Positions 1-7,267 are shown, counted from the first letter of the stretch. The stretch is 32,114 bases of DNA from Candidatus Thermoplasmatota archaeon (GCA_038884455.1 JAWABU010000020.1:1-32114), one strand, 5' to 3'. The notes: generated from the letters alone by a model not told the origin. Numbers and translations are program-made.

Positions 1-57
1 GATGCACCAAAAAAATACATAGGCAAACGAGCCTATGTTATCATCCTTAAAGACTGA
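1..57 (+). CDS. C-terminal fragment of a small DUF2080-like (transposon-associated) protein, cut by window edge
   Basis: The frame is open from the first base and ends at TGA 55-57, giving only 18 residues with the core PKKYIGKRAYVIIL. This pattern (P-K-x-x-I/V-G-K-x-x-Y/K-V-I-L at the C terminus) resembles the tail of the small AbrB-like DUF2080 proteins, which are often annotated as transposon-encoded in archaea. A 17-bp repeat shared with the opposite window edge starts 7 bases after the stop, which fits a gene at the end of an insertion element. The assignment rests on 18 residues from memory of the family and is weak. The same bases also form a hairpin that could act as a terminator on the other strand. 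Confidence 0.35.
   Translation, partial: DAPKKYIGKRAYVIILKD
10..38 (-). terminator. Hairpin plus T-run, likely terminator of the KaiC-family operon
   Basis: ACATAGGC (17-24) and GCCTATGT (31-38) form a perfect 8-bp stem with a 6-base loop. Read on the minus strand the stem is followed by A and then a run of seven T. It lies about 100 bases past the stop of the last gene of the minus-strand KaiC-like operon. Archaeal termination mainly needs the T-run; the hairpin is an extra feature. It could also be part of the partial plus-strand gene at the edge. Confidence 0.45.
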
Positions 58-63
58 TTATGG

Positions 64-80
64 AATTCTGTCCCAATGTC
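64..80 (+). repeat. Left copy of a 17-bp terminal-inverted-repeat-like sequence
   Basis: AATTCTGTCCCAATGTC occurs here on the plus strand and exactly, in inverted orientation, at 31989-32005. The flanks also resemble each other (GGA just before AATTCTG here, GGATT before it in the other copy). The geometry fits one insertion element ending at base 80 and another beginning at 31989. No other copy was noticed inside the window. Confidence 0.5.
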
Positions 81-136
81 CTTCAGAGATGAAAGTATAA
101 ATTTCACGTTTTAAAAAAAGATGAATATGAAGAACG

Positions 137-949
137 TTACATGATTCGTTCTATCATCTCGAGAACAAAACCACTATCATCTATGACATATCGGGCGATG
201 CCTATTTTTTTTGCATAATTTCTCATCTTTTTTACGGAAAGAAACCGTTCAAACGATGATCCTTTTTGGATAACATCAAGTTCAAGAACACAATCAGCAA
301 GACCTTCAAGTTTTCGTTCGAGAAGTTCTCCATGAATTCCCTTCGTCATGACAATAATGAAGGCACCACGTTTTTTAAGATTGGTGATTTTAGAAGCATA
401 AATTGTCTTTAATACGTCTTCTTGACGATACTGGCTGAGGAAAAAATCAAGAGAATTAATGATAACCATACGAAGTGCTGGTGCATCTTTTATCTTGTTT
501 GATACGACTGCGAGGTAATCTTCATCTCCGGTCACGGTTGATGGCATACCTGATGACCCTATTTCTATAAGTTCTTTGAGTTTGAGTTTGGATCGTTGTT
601 CGTAGATGCTGACTCTTTTTTGCTCTGTTTTCAAAACGTTTTGGTAATACTTTGCTGAAACATCGACGAATTCAAGACCGCTATGATTCCATTTGAAACG
701 ATTCATGGTATCGATGATTTCATCTTTGGTCTCTTCAGTGGTGATATATAAGGCATTACCTGCTGCTGCAATCTGTTTAACTAAAATTTCGGTACTGCTT
801 CCAGGTGATCCAAGAATGACGGTTGTAAAACCAGTGGGGATGCCACCTTCAAGGAGTCGATCAAGTTTTTCAATTCCTGTGCTAATAAACCCTTCTTTTT
901 TTTCTGTTGTAGAATTATCTATGAATGACTCTTTGATCATTGTATCCAT
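137..949 (-). CDS. KaiC/RAD55-family ATPase homologue with destroyed nucleotide-binding motifs
   Basis: A 270-residue RecA-fold protein of the KaiC/RAD55 family. The family frame is visible: STGIEKLDRLLEGGIPTG (residues 23-40) opens the domain, and a KKMRNY motif near 240-245 matches the KMRG motif of active family members. The Walker A position reads GSPGSSTE (47-54), so the essential lysine is T and the following Ser/Thr is E. The Walker B aspartate is also changed (VIINSLD, N165). It probably does not hydrolyse ATP and may be a structural or regulatory partner of the intact KaiC-like protein at 2132-2887. It is the last gene of the operon, 6 bases after the preceding gene, with a short AAGG sequence before the ATG. 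No frameshift is seen, so it looks maintained rather than decaying. Function unknown. Confidence 0.85.
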   Translation of the reverse strand: MDTMIKESFIDNSTTEKKEGFISTGIEKLDRLLEGGIPTGFTTVILGSPGSSTEILVKQIAAAGNALYITTEETKDEIIDTMNRFKWNHSGLEFVDVSAKYYQNVLKTEQKRVSIYEQRSKLKLKELIEIGSSGMPSTVTGDEDYLAVVSNKIKDAPALRMVIINSLDFFLSQYRQEDVLKTIYASKITNLKKRGAFIIVMTKGIHGELLERKLEGLADCVLELDVIQKGSSFERFLSVKKMRNYAKKIGIARYVIDDSGFVLEMIERIM

Positions 950-955
950 ATGCCT

Positions 956-1522
956 TTATAATTTTTTCGTAATAAGAAACGAGTTTTTTACTCGTTCTCG
1001 TTCAAATCGGTCCTTATATGATGCATATGCTTTGAAACAAATCTGAGGTGCTTGTGTAGCATCTGGATCTGAACTTGTAAGAAGCACTTCTCCTTTGGGA
1101 AACGCACTGAGGAATAATCCTCGTAAAACGCCATATGTGAAGAGTGAAGAAACAGTGGTTTCTGTGGTATTTGATAAAAGAGTTGACTTAGTGAGATGAG
1201 ATTGTACCTCATTATCTGTAATTTTTGTAAAAGAAAATTCTGCGCCAAGTGGTAAAAAGATTTCTTGTAAGGTATGTTGAAGCCAAGTTTGCAGTGTCCA
1301 TTCTTGTGGTTTCTCTTGTAGACGTTCAGCAAATAGCCCCCGACCGAATGCTTCTCCGGTTTGAAGAACGAGTTCGATATTTCCGCTGCTTGCAAGAAGT
1401 TTAGACACAGCGGCTTGAAATGCAGTTTCTTGCCGCTGGATCAACTCAGGACATTCCTTTTTTTCAGGAATCCAAATTGCCCCGCCACCGCTAGTTGAAA
1501 TTTTTTTTACTGATTCTATCAT
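956..1522 (-). CDS. Unknown 188-residue protein with weak V4R-like features
   Basis: I do not recognise this protein firmly. It is soluble, with no signal peptide or membrane segment. Two stretches resemble the V4R/Bet3-like ligand-binding fold: QTGEAFGRGLFAERL (about residues 54-68), and a glycine-containing helix YGVLRGLFLSAFPKGEV (about 130-146) followed by a strand. The usual V4R cysteine-rich tail is not clear; a single cysteine lies in QICFKAYA. It is third in a four-gene operon between two catalytically degenerate KaiC-family genes (gap 21 bases upstream, 6 downstream), so a sensory or adaptor role for the KaiC-like ATPases is plausible. That role is inferred only from context and faint similarity. 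Confidence 0.7.
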   Translation of the reverse strand: MIESVKKISTSGGGAIWIPEKKECPELIQRQETAFQAAVSKLLASSGNIELVLQTGEAFGRGLFAERLQEKPQEWTLQTWLQHTLQEIFLPLGAEFSFTKITDNEVQSHLTKSTLLSNTTETTVSSLFTYGVLRGLFLSAFPKGEVLLTSSDPDATQAPQICFKAYASYKDRFERERVKNSFLITKKL

Positions 1523-1543
1523 ACTTTAAACCCAGGTTGATGT

Positions 1544-2119
1544 TTATTCAATAAACGAATCTCGTAATACAATTATCTTGTCATTTAACTGAATAAGTTT
1601 ATCAGTATCCATTTCTTCTTCAATGACGATGGTAACAAGATGGACGTTTTCAGCACGAGTTCGATTCATTAAAAAATACACAAATTCCCTGATGATTTCT
1701 GAATCATTGTAGATCATTAATGCACTGAGCGAATCAATAACTATGTATTTATCTCCTTCATTCTTACTGGTTTGGATACTATTAATTATTTCTAGAGCGG
1801 TTTTCTCAAGCATCGTTGGACTTTCAATATAGGTGCAGTGTTTATCTAATTCAGAAATGCCGATGACTCGAGAGATACAATCAATAAATCTGACATTCGG
1901 GAGTTCGGTAATATGTTTGTATTTTTTAACAAGATAATCATAGGTGTTGCTGATGGTAACAAAGGTCCATGTATCCTGAGCATTGCTGGACATTGAGGTA
2001 AACAAGGCTTGTCGAAGATTTTCATGTCGATTTTCCGGTACTTGTATACCAACCGATTGGTTAATTTTAATTGCTACGCCAACACGATCTTTTATTCCTT
2101 CTATTATCGCATCAACCAT
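1544..2119 (-). CDS. RecA/KaiC-fold protein lacking Walker A, keeping a Walker B-like motif
   Basis: A 191-residue protein that looks like a RecA-fold domain shortened at its front. There is no P-loop in the first 60 residues, where strands WTFVTISNTYDYL and NVRFIDCISRVIG (about 51-87) stand in. A Walker B-like segment KYIVIDSLSALMIY (D129) aligns with RLVMDSITAL of the intact neighbour at 2132-2887. The C terminus (HLVTIVIEEEMDTDKLIQLNDKIIVLRD) matches the family's last strands and stops before the KMRG region. It resembles the shortened RecA-like proteins annotated in haloarchaea and Thermoplasmatota. The start is supported by AAGGAG about 8 bases upstream of ATG 2119. It is second in the operon, 12 bases after the active ATPase gene. 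Likely a non-hydrolysing partner; function unknown. Confidence 0.8.
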   Translation of the reverse strand: MVDAIIEGIKDRVGVAIKINQSVGIQVPENRHENLRQALFTSMSSNAQDTWTFVTISNTYDYLVKKYKHITELPNVRFIDCISRVIGISELDKHCTYIESPTMLEKTALEIINSIQTSKNEGDKYIVIDSLSALMIYNDSEIIREFVYFLMNRTRAENVHLVTIVIEEEMDTDKLIQLNDKIIVLRDSFIE

Positions 2120-2131
2120 TTTTATCTCTCC

Positions 2132-2887
2132 TTAATGTTTCAACAACGATTCAAATTCAGAGGAGCGTAACAAAGGAACCAGCTCGATACCTCGTTGTGA
2201 TGATATGTTCATTGCGTATTTTGTGCGGGAATGAGAAATACCTCGCATTTTAACAACCTGTAATGTTCGAATAAGATCACCACGCCGTTCCAGATCACCA
2301 AGAAAAATAATACCATCAGAAATAAACTCTTCAATTTCATATTGTGAGAATTTATATGTTCGTGGTGGCACCTCCGAGGTTAAAAACGTTGTACAATTCA
2401 TAACAGCAAGCGACGTTCCGAGTTTAAAAATAAAATCACGAATCATCTCTCGTGTCTGCAATCGATAACACAGTGCTGTAATAGAATCCATGACTAAGCG
2501 TTTGACATCAAGTTCATCAGCAATATCCTTTAAAATATCAAGCAACGCACCAGCATCCTCAACCGTATATTTTTCAGCATCAAGACCAAGTCGTTCGCTG
2601 ATAATCCGAAGATCAATGATGTTGACCATCCCAGATTCAATAAGTTTTTTATCGTAAAAACAAAAACCTTCGAGGTTTTTTGTAAGTTTAAACAAGGGCT
2701 CGGTGATGGTAAAAAAGACCCCGCGTTCACCTTTTCTTGCTCCATCAAAAAGATACTGCATACAGAGTGTTGTTTTACCCGAACCACTACAGCCGGTTAC
2801 TAGCACAGTGCTTCCTGTTGGTATACCACCATTCATCTGAGTATCAAGTTCTACAATTCCTGTTGAAACCAATTCTTTTTTAGGCAT
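2132..2887 (-). CDS. KaiC/RAD55-family RecA-fold ATPase with intact motifs
   Basis: A 251-residue single-domain KaiC-like ATPase. The family opener STGIVELDTQMNGGIPTG (8-25) is followed by Walker A GCSGSGKTT (32-40), an acidic ITEP segment after strand 2 (61-64) near the usual catalytic glutamate, Walker B RLVMDSITAL (D134), and KMRGISHS (213-220), the arginine/lysine motif typical of KaiC. No kinase, DNA-binding or second KaiC domain is attached. Family members of this kind are used in archaeal signal transduction and motility (FlaH is a relative), but the target is unknown. It is the first gene of the four-gene minus-strand operon, preceded by a GAGGAG-type ribosome binding site and a TATA element near 2938-2950. 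It is the only member of the cassette expected to bind and hydrolyse ATP. Confidence 0.9.
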   Translation of the reverse strand: MPKKELVSTGIVELDTQMNGGIPTGSTVLVTGCSGSGKTTLCMQYLFDGARKGERGVFFTITEPLFKLTKNLEGFCFYDKKLIESGMVNIIDLRIISERLGLDAEKYTVEDAGALLDILKDIADELDVKRLVMDSITALCYRLQTREMIRDFIFKLGTSLAVMNCTTFLTSEVPPRTYKFSQYEIEEFISDGIIFLGDLERRGDLIRTLQVVKMRGISHSRTKYAMNISSQRGIELVPLLRSSEFESLLKH

Positions 2888-2935
2888 AGCCCTCTCCTCA
2901 ACCTGTTCAACAAATGTATGTACGTGATATACAGA

Positions 2936-2950
2936 GCTATAATATAAAAC
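2936..2950 (-). promoter_or_regulatory. TATA promoter of the KaiC-family operon
   Basis: The minus strand reads TTAAGTTTTATATTATAG, an A/T-rich archaeal TATA element roughly 50-60 bases before the first ATG. A GAGGAG ribosome binding site lies just before ATG 2887. It separates this operon from the diaphorase operon upstream, whose transcript probably ends in the T-rich stretch at about 2957-2985. Confidence 0.45.
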
Positions 2951-2956
2951 TTAAGG

Positions 2957-2985
2957 TTTTGAAAAAAGAAAAAAAGAAAGAAAAT
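2957..2985 (-). terminator. T-rich terminator after the diaphorase operon
   Basis: Immediately after the stop of the NuoG/HoxU-like gene the minus strand is strongly T-rich (TTTTCTTTCTTTTTTTC and similar). Oligo-T termination is the usual archaeal signal. No strong hairpin is seen. Confidence 0.45.
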
Positions 2986-2987
2986 TT

Positions 2988-3599
2988 CTATTGTTTTTTC
3001 ATTGGTCGAAGTGGTGGACAGGATATATCTTGCACCATATCAACTAGATACACAATTTTTCCTGCATCGCAGACTGAAAAACAAGCTCGACAGGTTTTAC
3101 ACACATCAGAAACACCAGGTACTAAAGCAACAGCACGATCAACTCCGCGTCCTACAAAGCAGACTGCATGTTCTTTTTTTATTTCATTGCAATATCGAAC
3201 ACAAAGACCACAGAGACTACAAGGTGACTCAGGGGTATCAGCTTGTTTAAATCGAGATTGAGTAATACCATACTTTTTTGCCATCTCAACGTGTTCCCCA
3301 CTCGGACAGTTTGAGAGAAGGAGTTCTATGAGCATTTTTCTAATTTTGTCAACGCTGTCTGTTTTTGTTCGGACAATTAATCCGTTTTCAACAGGATAGC
3401 AGCATGACGCAACAAGTTTTTTCCTGTTGTTTTTTTCTATTTCGACCATGCATAATCTGCATGCTCCGTAGGGTTCAAGCTGGTCATGATGGCATAATGT
3501 TGGTATTTCGATTCCTGCTTTTTGTGCTGCATGAAGCACTGTTTTTCCTTCTTCGATTTGGATTGTTTTACCGTCAATTGTTAATGATACCGTTCCCAT
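2988..3599 (-). CDS. HoxU / NuoG N-terminal-like iron-sulfur subunit of an NAD(P)H diaphorase
   Basis: A 203-residue electron-transfer subunit. An N-terminal plant-type [2Fe-2S] domain has ligands C36, C47, C50 and C66/C67 (core CHHDQLEPYGACRLC). The C-terminal part has two CxxCxxCxxxC sets (127-137 and 167-177) for two [4Fe-4S] clusters. The intermediate His-Cys cluster domain of NuoG/HydA proteins is eroded: that region has only NCPSGEH (C98), so that cluster is probably absent. There is no molybdopterin or H-cluster domain. The length is close to HoxU of bidirectional NiFe hydrogenases. It is the last gene of the operon, 4 bases after the NuoF-like gene, and should pass electrons from the FMN subunit to an unknown partner encoded elsewhere. 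Part of a NuoEFG/HoxEFU-type module; the partner enzyme cannot be named from this window. Confidence 0.85.
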   Translation of the reverse strand: MGTVSLTIDGKTIQIEEGKTVLHAAQKAGIEIPTLCHHDQLEPYGACRLCMVEIEKNNRKKLVASCCYPVENGLIVRTKTDSVDKIRKMLIELLLSNCPSGEHVEMAKKYGITQSRFKQADTPESPCSLCGLCVRYCNEIKKEHAVCFVGRGVDRAVALVPGVSDVCKTCRACFSVCDAGKIVYLVDMVQDISCPPLRPMKKQ

Positions 3600-3603
3600 T
3601 AAG

Positions 3604-5502
3604 TCACCTCCGCTCTACAGATACTACTTTTTTTTGTTTGCCGGTTGCTTTTTGTACTGCATTAAATTTACACACCTCGTAACAATTACCGCATTTAATA
3701 CAAATATCAGAATTAATATGATGTACTGTTTTCTTTTCTCCGGTAATCGCTTCAACAGGACAATTTTTCATACACAGACCGCAACCGGTACATTTCGCAG
3801 CATCAATGGTAAACGTGAGTAATCCTTTGCAGACTTTTGCGGGACATTCACCATTGATATGAGCTTGATATTCATCACGGAAGTATTGGAGAGTACTTAG
3901 AACCGGATTTGGAGCAGATTGTCCAAGAGCGCAGAGTGACGAAAGTTGAACAACTTCAGAAAGTTCCTCCAAAAGTTTCACATCATCCTCAGTTGCTTCC
4001 CCGGTGGTAAGATCATTTAAAATACGAAGCATATGACGTAATCCTTCACGACAAGGTATACACTTCCCGCAGGATTCTTGAGACAGGAAATTGACAAAAT
4101 AACGAGCAATGTCCACCATACAGGTATCTTCATCCATGACAATCATTCCGCCAGAACCCATCATAGATCCGACCTTGTATAATTCGTCGAAATCTACAGG
4201 AAGATCGAGATATTTTTCTGGCAAACAGCCACCTGAAGGACCACCGGTCTGTACTGCTTTGAATTTTTTACCATTTGGAACACCTCCTCCAATGGTGTAA
4301 ATGATTTCTCGAAGAGTTGTTCCCATAGGAACTTCGACCAGTCCGGTATTATTGACTTTGCCGACGAGAGAGAAAATTTTTGTTCCTTTGCTGTTCTCGG
4401 TGCCGATTTTCTGGAACCAGGCAGCTCCATTATTGATGATCAGAGGTACATTTGCCCAGGTTTCAACATTGTTCAAACAAGTTGGTTTATTCCACAAACC
4501 ACTCACAGCAGTATGAATATATTTTGGTCGTGGTTCTCCAACCCTCCCCTCAATGGCAGACATCAGCGCACTTGATTCTCCAGAGACAAAAGCACCTGCA
4601 CCTCGATGAACAGTAATCGTGAAATCAAACCCAGATCCGAGAATATTTTTTCCGAGTAATCCAAGTTCCTCAAGTTTTTTTATCGCAATTTCAGTGTTTT
4701 CAACCGCAAGAGGATATTCCTGTCGGACATAGACAAAACCTTCATTTGCTCCTATAGCATATCCGCCAATCATAAGTCCCTCAAGAACAAGATGTGGGTT
4801 TCCCTCCATAAGTGCTCGATCCATAAACGCACCTGGATCTCCTTCATCGCAGTTGACAATAACGTATTTTTTATCGCTTTGGGCGTTTCTCGTAGTTTCC
4901 CATTTTCTCCCCGTGGGAAAACCACCGCCACCACGACCTCGAAGATTGGATTTTTTCACTTCTTCAAGGACTTCTTCAGGTTTCATGTCAAACAATGCTT
5001 TTGCAAGAGCACTATATCCACCGTAAAGGATATAATCATCAATATTTTTTGAATCAATTTTCATGTTGTTTCCAAGGAGTATCCGCTTTTGATGTTTATA
5101 AAAAGGAATGTCTGATTCTTTTTTTATTGGTTTTGTACTGTGTGGATCAGTGTATAATAATCGTGGAATAACTTTTTTCTTGACAATTGTTTCAGAAACA
5201 ATTTCAGCAACGTCTTCAGGTTGAACTTTGATATAGTTGATTTCTTCAGGATGAATGACGACAAGAGCTCCTTTTTCACAAAAACCAGGACACCCGGCTT
5301 CTTTTACTTCGACGTTTGCTGAGAGTTTATGTTTCTTGATTTCTTCTCTGAAATTATCGACGACTTCTTGAGCTTTGAGAGCAAGACAGCCAGTACCAGC
5401 GCAGACTGAAATTGTAATGTTTTTTGAACCTTTTTGTTTTTGAAGGTTTTTTCGGTATTGTTCTAATTCTTTTCTAGAAGTAATTTTCGTCATTTTTTTC
5501 AC
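3604..5502 (-). CDS. NuoF/HoxF/HndC-like NAD(P)H-oxidising flavoprotein with extra ferredoxin domains
   Basis: A 632-residue fusion. Residues 28-110 are a thioredoxin-like [2Fe-2S] domain (C34, C39, C71, C75). Residues about 130-470 form the NADH/FMN domain with GRGGGGFPTGRKW (189-201) and NCDEGDPGAFMDR (217-229). ESCGKCIPCREG (C478, C481, C484) plus C524 bind the N3-type [4Fe-4S] cluster. The C terminus adds two ferredoxin CxxCxxCxxxC motifs (571-581, 601-611). This order matches HndC/HydB subunits of soluble, often electron-bifurcating, NAD(P)-linked hydrogenases and dehydrogenases rather than respiratory NuoF. It oxidises or reduces NAD(P)H at FMN. Its start overlaps the end of the NuoE-like gene by 4 bases, indicating translational coupling. 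No catalytic hydrogenase or formate dehydrogenase subunit is adjacent. Confidence 0.93.
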   Translation of the reverse strand: MKKMTKITSRKELEQYRKNLQKQKGSKNITISVCAGTGCLALKAQEVVDNFREEIKKHKLSANVEVKEAGCPGFCEKGALVVIHPEEINYIKVQPEDVAEIVSETIVKKKVIPRLLYTDPHSTKPIKKESDIPFYKHQKRILLGNNMKIDSKNIDDYILYGGYSALAKALFDMKPEEVLEEVKKSNLRGRGGGGFPTGRKWETTRNAQSDKKYVIVNCDEGDPGAFMDRALMEGNPHLVLEGLMIGGYAIGANEGFVYVRQEYPLAVENTEIAIKKLEELGLLGKNILGSGFDFTITVHRGAGAFVSGESSALMSAIEGRVGEPRPKYIHTAVSGLWNKPTCLNNVETWANVPLIINNGAAWFQKIGTENSKGTKIFSLVGKVNNTGLVEVPMGTTLREIIYTIGGGVPNGKKFKAVQTGGPSGGCLPEKYLDLPVDFDELYKVGSMMGSGGMIVMDEDTCMVDIARYFVNFLSQESCGKCIPCREGLRHMLRILNDLTTGEATEDDVKLLEELSEVVQLSSLCALGQSAPNPVLSTLQYFRDEYQAHINGECPAKVCKGLLTFTIDAAKCTGCGLCMKNCPVEAITGEKKTVHHINSDICIKCGNCYEVCKFNAVQKATGKQKKVVSVERR

Positions 5503-6305
5503 CTACTTATTACGGGAGATGCCGGTTGATGTTGGGCAGTTGGTTTTCTTTTTTGTTGTTCGTTGGTTAATGCAGAAGTATCAGTTCGATACTGTTCAAG
5601 GATCTCTGGTACTTCGGAGGGTCGTAATTTTCCATGATAGTTTGTATCGACCATCATAACTGGTCCAAGTGCACAACAGCCAAGGCAGTTAACGCTTTCG
5701 AGGGTGAATTTTAAATCAGGTGTTGTTTCTCCTGATTTTATTCCAAGATGTTGTTCTGCTGCTTCGAGAATTTTTGGACCATCTCGTACATGGCATGCGG
5801 TTCCAAGACAGACTCGGATAATATGTTCACCATGCGGTTCCAAACTAAAAGCTTTATAAAAAGTAGCAATTTGGAGAATTTGCGCCATCGGAATATTAAG
5901 TCGTTCTGACACCCAAAGTAAAGCTGGCTTTGGTAACCAGTGTTTTTTTTCTTGAATCTTCAGAAGTATTTGAATGAGAGCATTCTTTTGACCCTGGTAT
6001 TCATCAATGATTTCATCGATTTCTCTGAGTTCTTGGATCATTTGTTTAACTGATTCTTCTCTTTTTTTAATTTGTTTAAGAGCTTGGAGGTGCTGTATTG
6101 CTTCTTCTTCAAGCTTTTTCAATTCGGTACTAAGGGGAGGTTGATCTAGACCAAGGGAATAGTATTCTGAGAGTAATTCAAGGCCTCGGAGGAGAATATC
6201 GCTTTTACTTAATTCAGAGGTTTTTTCTAGATTGTGTAAAGCTTTTTTTTGTTGTTCAGTTAGTCGTACTCCAACAAAATGGGATTTTGTTTTTTCTTTA
6301 GCCAT
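5499..6305 (-). CDS. NuoE/HoxE-like [2Fe-2S] subunit with N-terminal ribbon-helix-helix domain
   Basis: A 268-residue protein about 100 residues longer than usual NuoE. From about residue 105 on it is a normal 24-kDa-type subunit: a helical start (LLKIQEKKHWLPKPALLWVS), then thioredoxin-fold ligands C166, C171, C207 and C211 (VCLGTAC, NCLGCC). Before this lies an addition. Residues 9-52 (FVGVRLTEQQKKALHNLEK, then SELSKSDILLRGLELLSEYY) have the strand-helix-helix pattern of CopG/Arc DNA-binding domains, and residues 60-103 are a charged predicted coiled coil. A 3-codon upstream GTG start (6314) is possible; ATG 6305 is preferred. It is first in the operon with a TATA element at 6363-6375. The tail after about 245 is polar and low-complexity. 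The fusion might tie transcription to redox state or simply aid oligomerisation; neither is shown. Confidence 0.88.
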   Translation of the reverse strand: MAKEKTKSHFVGVRLTEQQKKALHNLEKTSELSKSDILLRGLELLSEYYSLGLDQPPLSTELKKLEEEAIQHLQALKQIKKREESVKQMIQELREIDEIIDEYQGQKNALIQILLKIQEKKHWLPKPALLWVSERLNIPMAQILQIATFYKAFSLEPHGEHIIRVCLGTACHVRDGPKILEAAEQHLGIKSGETTPDLKFTLESVNCLGCCALGPVMMVDTNYHGKLRPSEVPEILEQYRTDTSALTNEQQKRKPTAQHQPASPVISR

Positions 6306-6362
6306 GGGAATCACTTTGTGTTTAACTGTTTAACATATTTTGAAGGATGAGAAGGTAAAAGA

Positions 6363-6375
6363 GATTATAAATATT
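6363..6375 (-). promoter_or_regulatory. TATA promoter of the diaphorase operon
   Basis: The minus strand reads AATATTTATAATC here. Transcription should start near 6340, about 35 bases before ATG 6305. Confidence 0.5.
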
Positions 6376-6486
6376 GCGTACGAACGACAAAGTAAAAACT
6401 ATTTTTCAAAACCTTTGTCAAAAGATGATCCAATGAGCAGGGCTATAAAGGAGAATTTCCTATAGAACTAACAAAGAACATCTTTT

Positions 6487-7209
6487 TTATAAAGGTATTT
6501 CTTCTTCATGATGACATGGTTCAACATCATGATGGATTATGAGAAAGAGTGTTAAAAAAATCGTACCAATAATAAAAGCGTAGACATTCACGAACCATAA
6601 CGTAATCACGATACCATAGAATACTGCACGCATCCCAAACGTAAACCGATTCATAGCTCGTAAAAATGCATCTCTTTTTAACCGTTCAGCATCAATGTAA
6701 TAACAGTTTTTTTGATTTTTTGTTTTCTGCTTGGATAATAGTCTATATTCATCTGATAATTTTTTGATTGACTCACTGGATATGCCAATAAGTATCGAAA
6801 AACGGACCATTTGACGGAGTGATAATAAGAACATCGTAACTGAAAAAACAATTACTGCGACAAAGAGCATGAGTTTATAGTGTGCAAACACTCCACCAGA
6901 GGATTGAAGAGGATATATCAAAGAATTTGAATCAATCGGAGAACTCTGCAACAGCAAACCAAGCAAAAGAAGCATTGAGGAGGAGAGAAAAGTAACCACC
7001 ATGATTAAGTTTCGCATGGTCTGAACAGCAACAATTGTTTCTTCAGGGTTGATCATTCGTTTAACCCATAGTTCATACATAATATTAAGAAAACCTCGTT
7101 CCCCCCAACTCGGACGTTTGATTTTGTAGACAAGCCCAATTGCAAAGATAGAGACACAAATAACAAAAATGATAAACGCAAGAAGATCCAACAGCTCATT
7201 GGAACTCAT
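6487..7209 (-). CDS. DUF599-family membrane protein
   Basis: About 240 residues from ATG 7209. It has an N-terminal membrane helix (LLDLLAFIIFVICVSIFAIG), a second at MVVTFLSSSMLLLLGLLLQ, a third at KLMLFVAVIVFSVTMFLLSL, and a final pair around GMRAVFYGIVITLWFVNVYAFIIGTIFLTLFLII. The RFTFGMRAVFY segment and topology match DUF599, a family of unknown function in bacteria and archaea. A longer frame reaches 7263, but a TATA element (AATTTTATAAA, 7250-7260 on this strand) overlaps those codons, and GAGGT lies about 8 bases before ATG 7209, so the shorter start is preferred. It is transcribed divergently from hppA. No catalytic motif is visible; the tail is histidine/glutamate rich (HHDVEPCHHEEE). 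Confidence 0.8.
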   Translation of the reverse strand: MSSNELLDLLAFIIFVICVSIFAIGLVYKIKRPSWGERGFLNIMYELWVKRMINPEETIVAVQTMRNLIMVVTFLSSSMLLLLGLLLQSSPIDSNSLIYPLQSSGGVFAHYKLMLFVAVIVFSVTMFLLSLRQMVRFSILIGISSESIKKLSDEYRLLSKQKTKNQKNCYYIDAERLKRDAFLRAMNRFTFGMRAVFYGIVITLWFVNVYAFIIGTIFLTLFLIIHHDVEPCHHEEEIPL

Positions 7210-7249
7210 AGGTACAACCTCAGTGTAAACAGTACGAAACAAATTTTGA

Positions 7250-7260
7250 TTTATAAAATT
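7250..7260 (-). promoter_or_regulatory. TATA element for the DUF599 gene
   Basis: AATTTTATAAA on the minus strand predicts a transcript start near 7229, about 20 bases before ATG 7209. It fixes the start codon choice because it lies inside the longer possible reading frame. Confidence 0.5.
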
Positions 7261-7267
7261 CACTAAC

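Noticed and set aside
693-1046. Plus-strand open frame of 117 codons
   Set aside because: It lies antisense to the degenerate KaiC-like gene and its neighbour, has no ribosome binding site, and its composition is that of a complementary-strand shadow.
6430-6475. CTATA/TATAG imperfect hairpin after the DUF599 gene
   Set aside because: The stem is only 5 bp plus a bulged GG/CC and is not followed by a T-run in a useful orientation, so it is not supported as a terminator or RNA.
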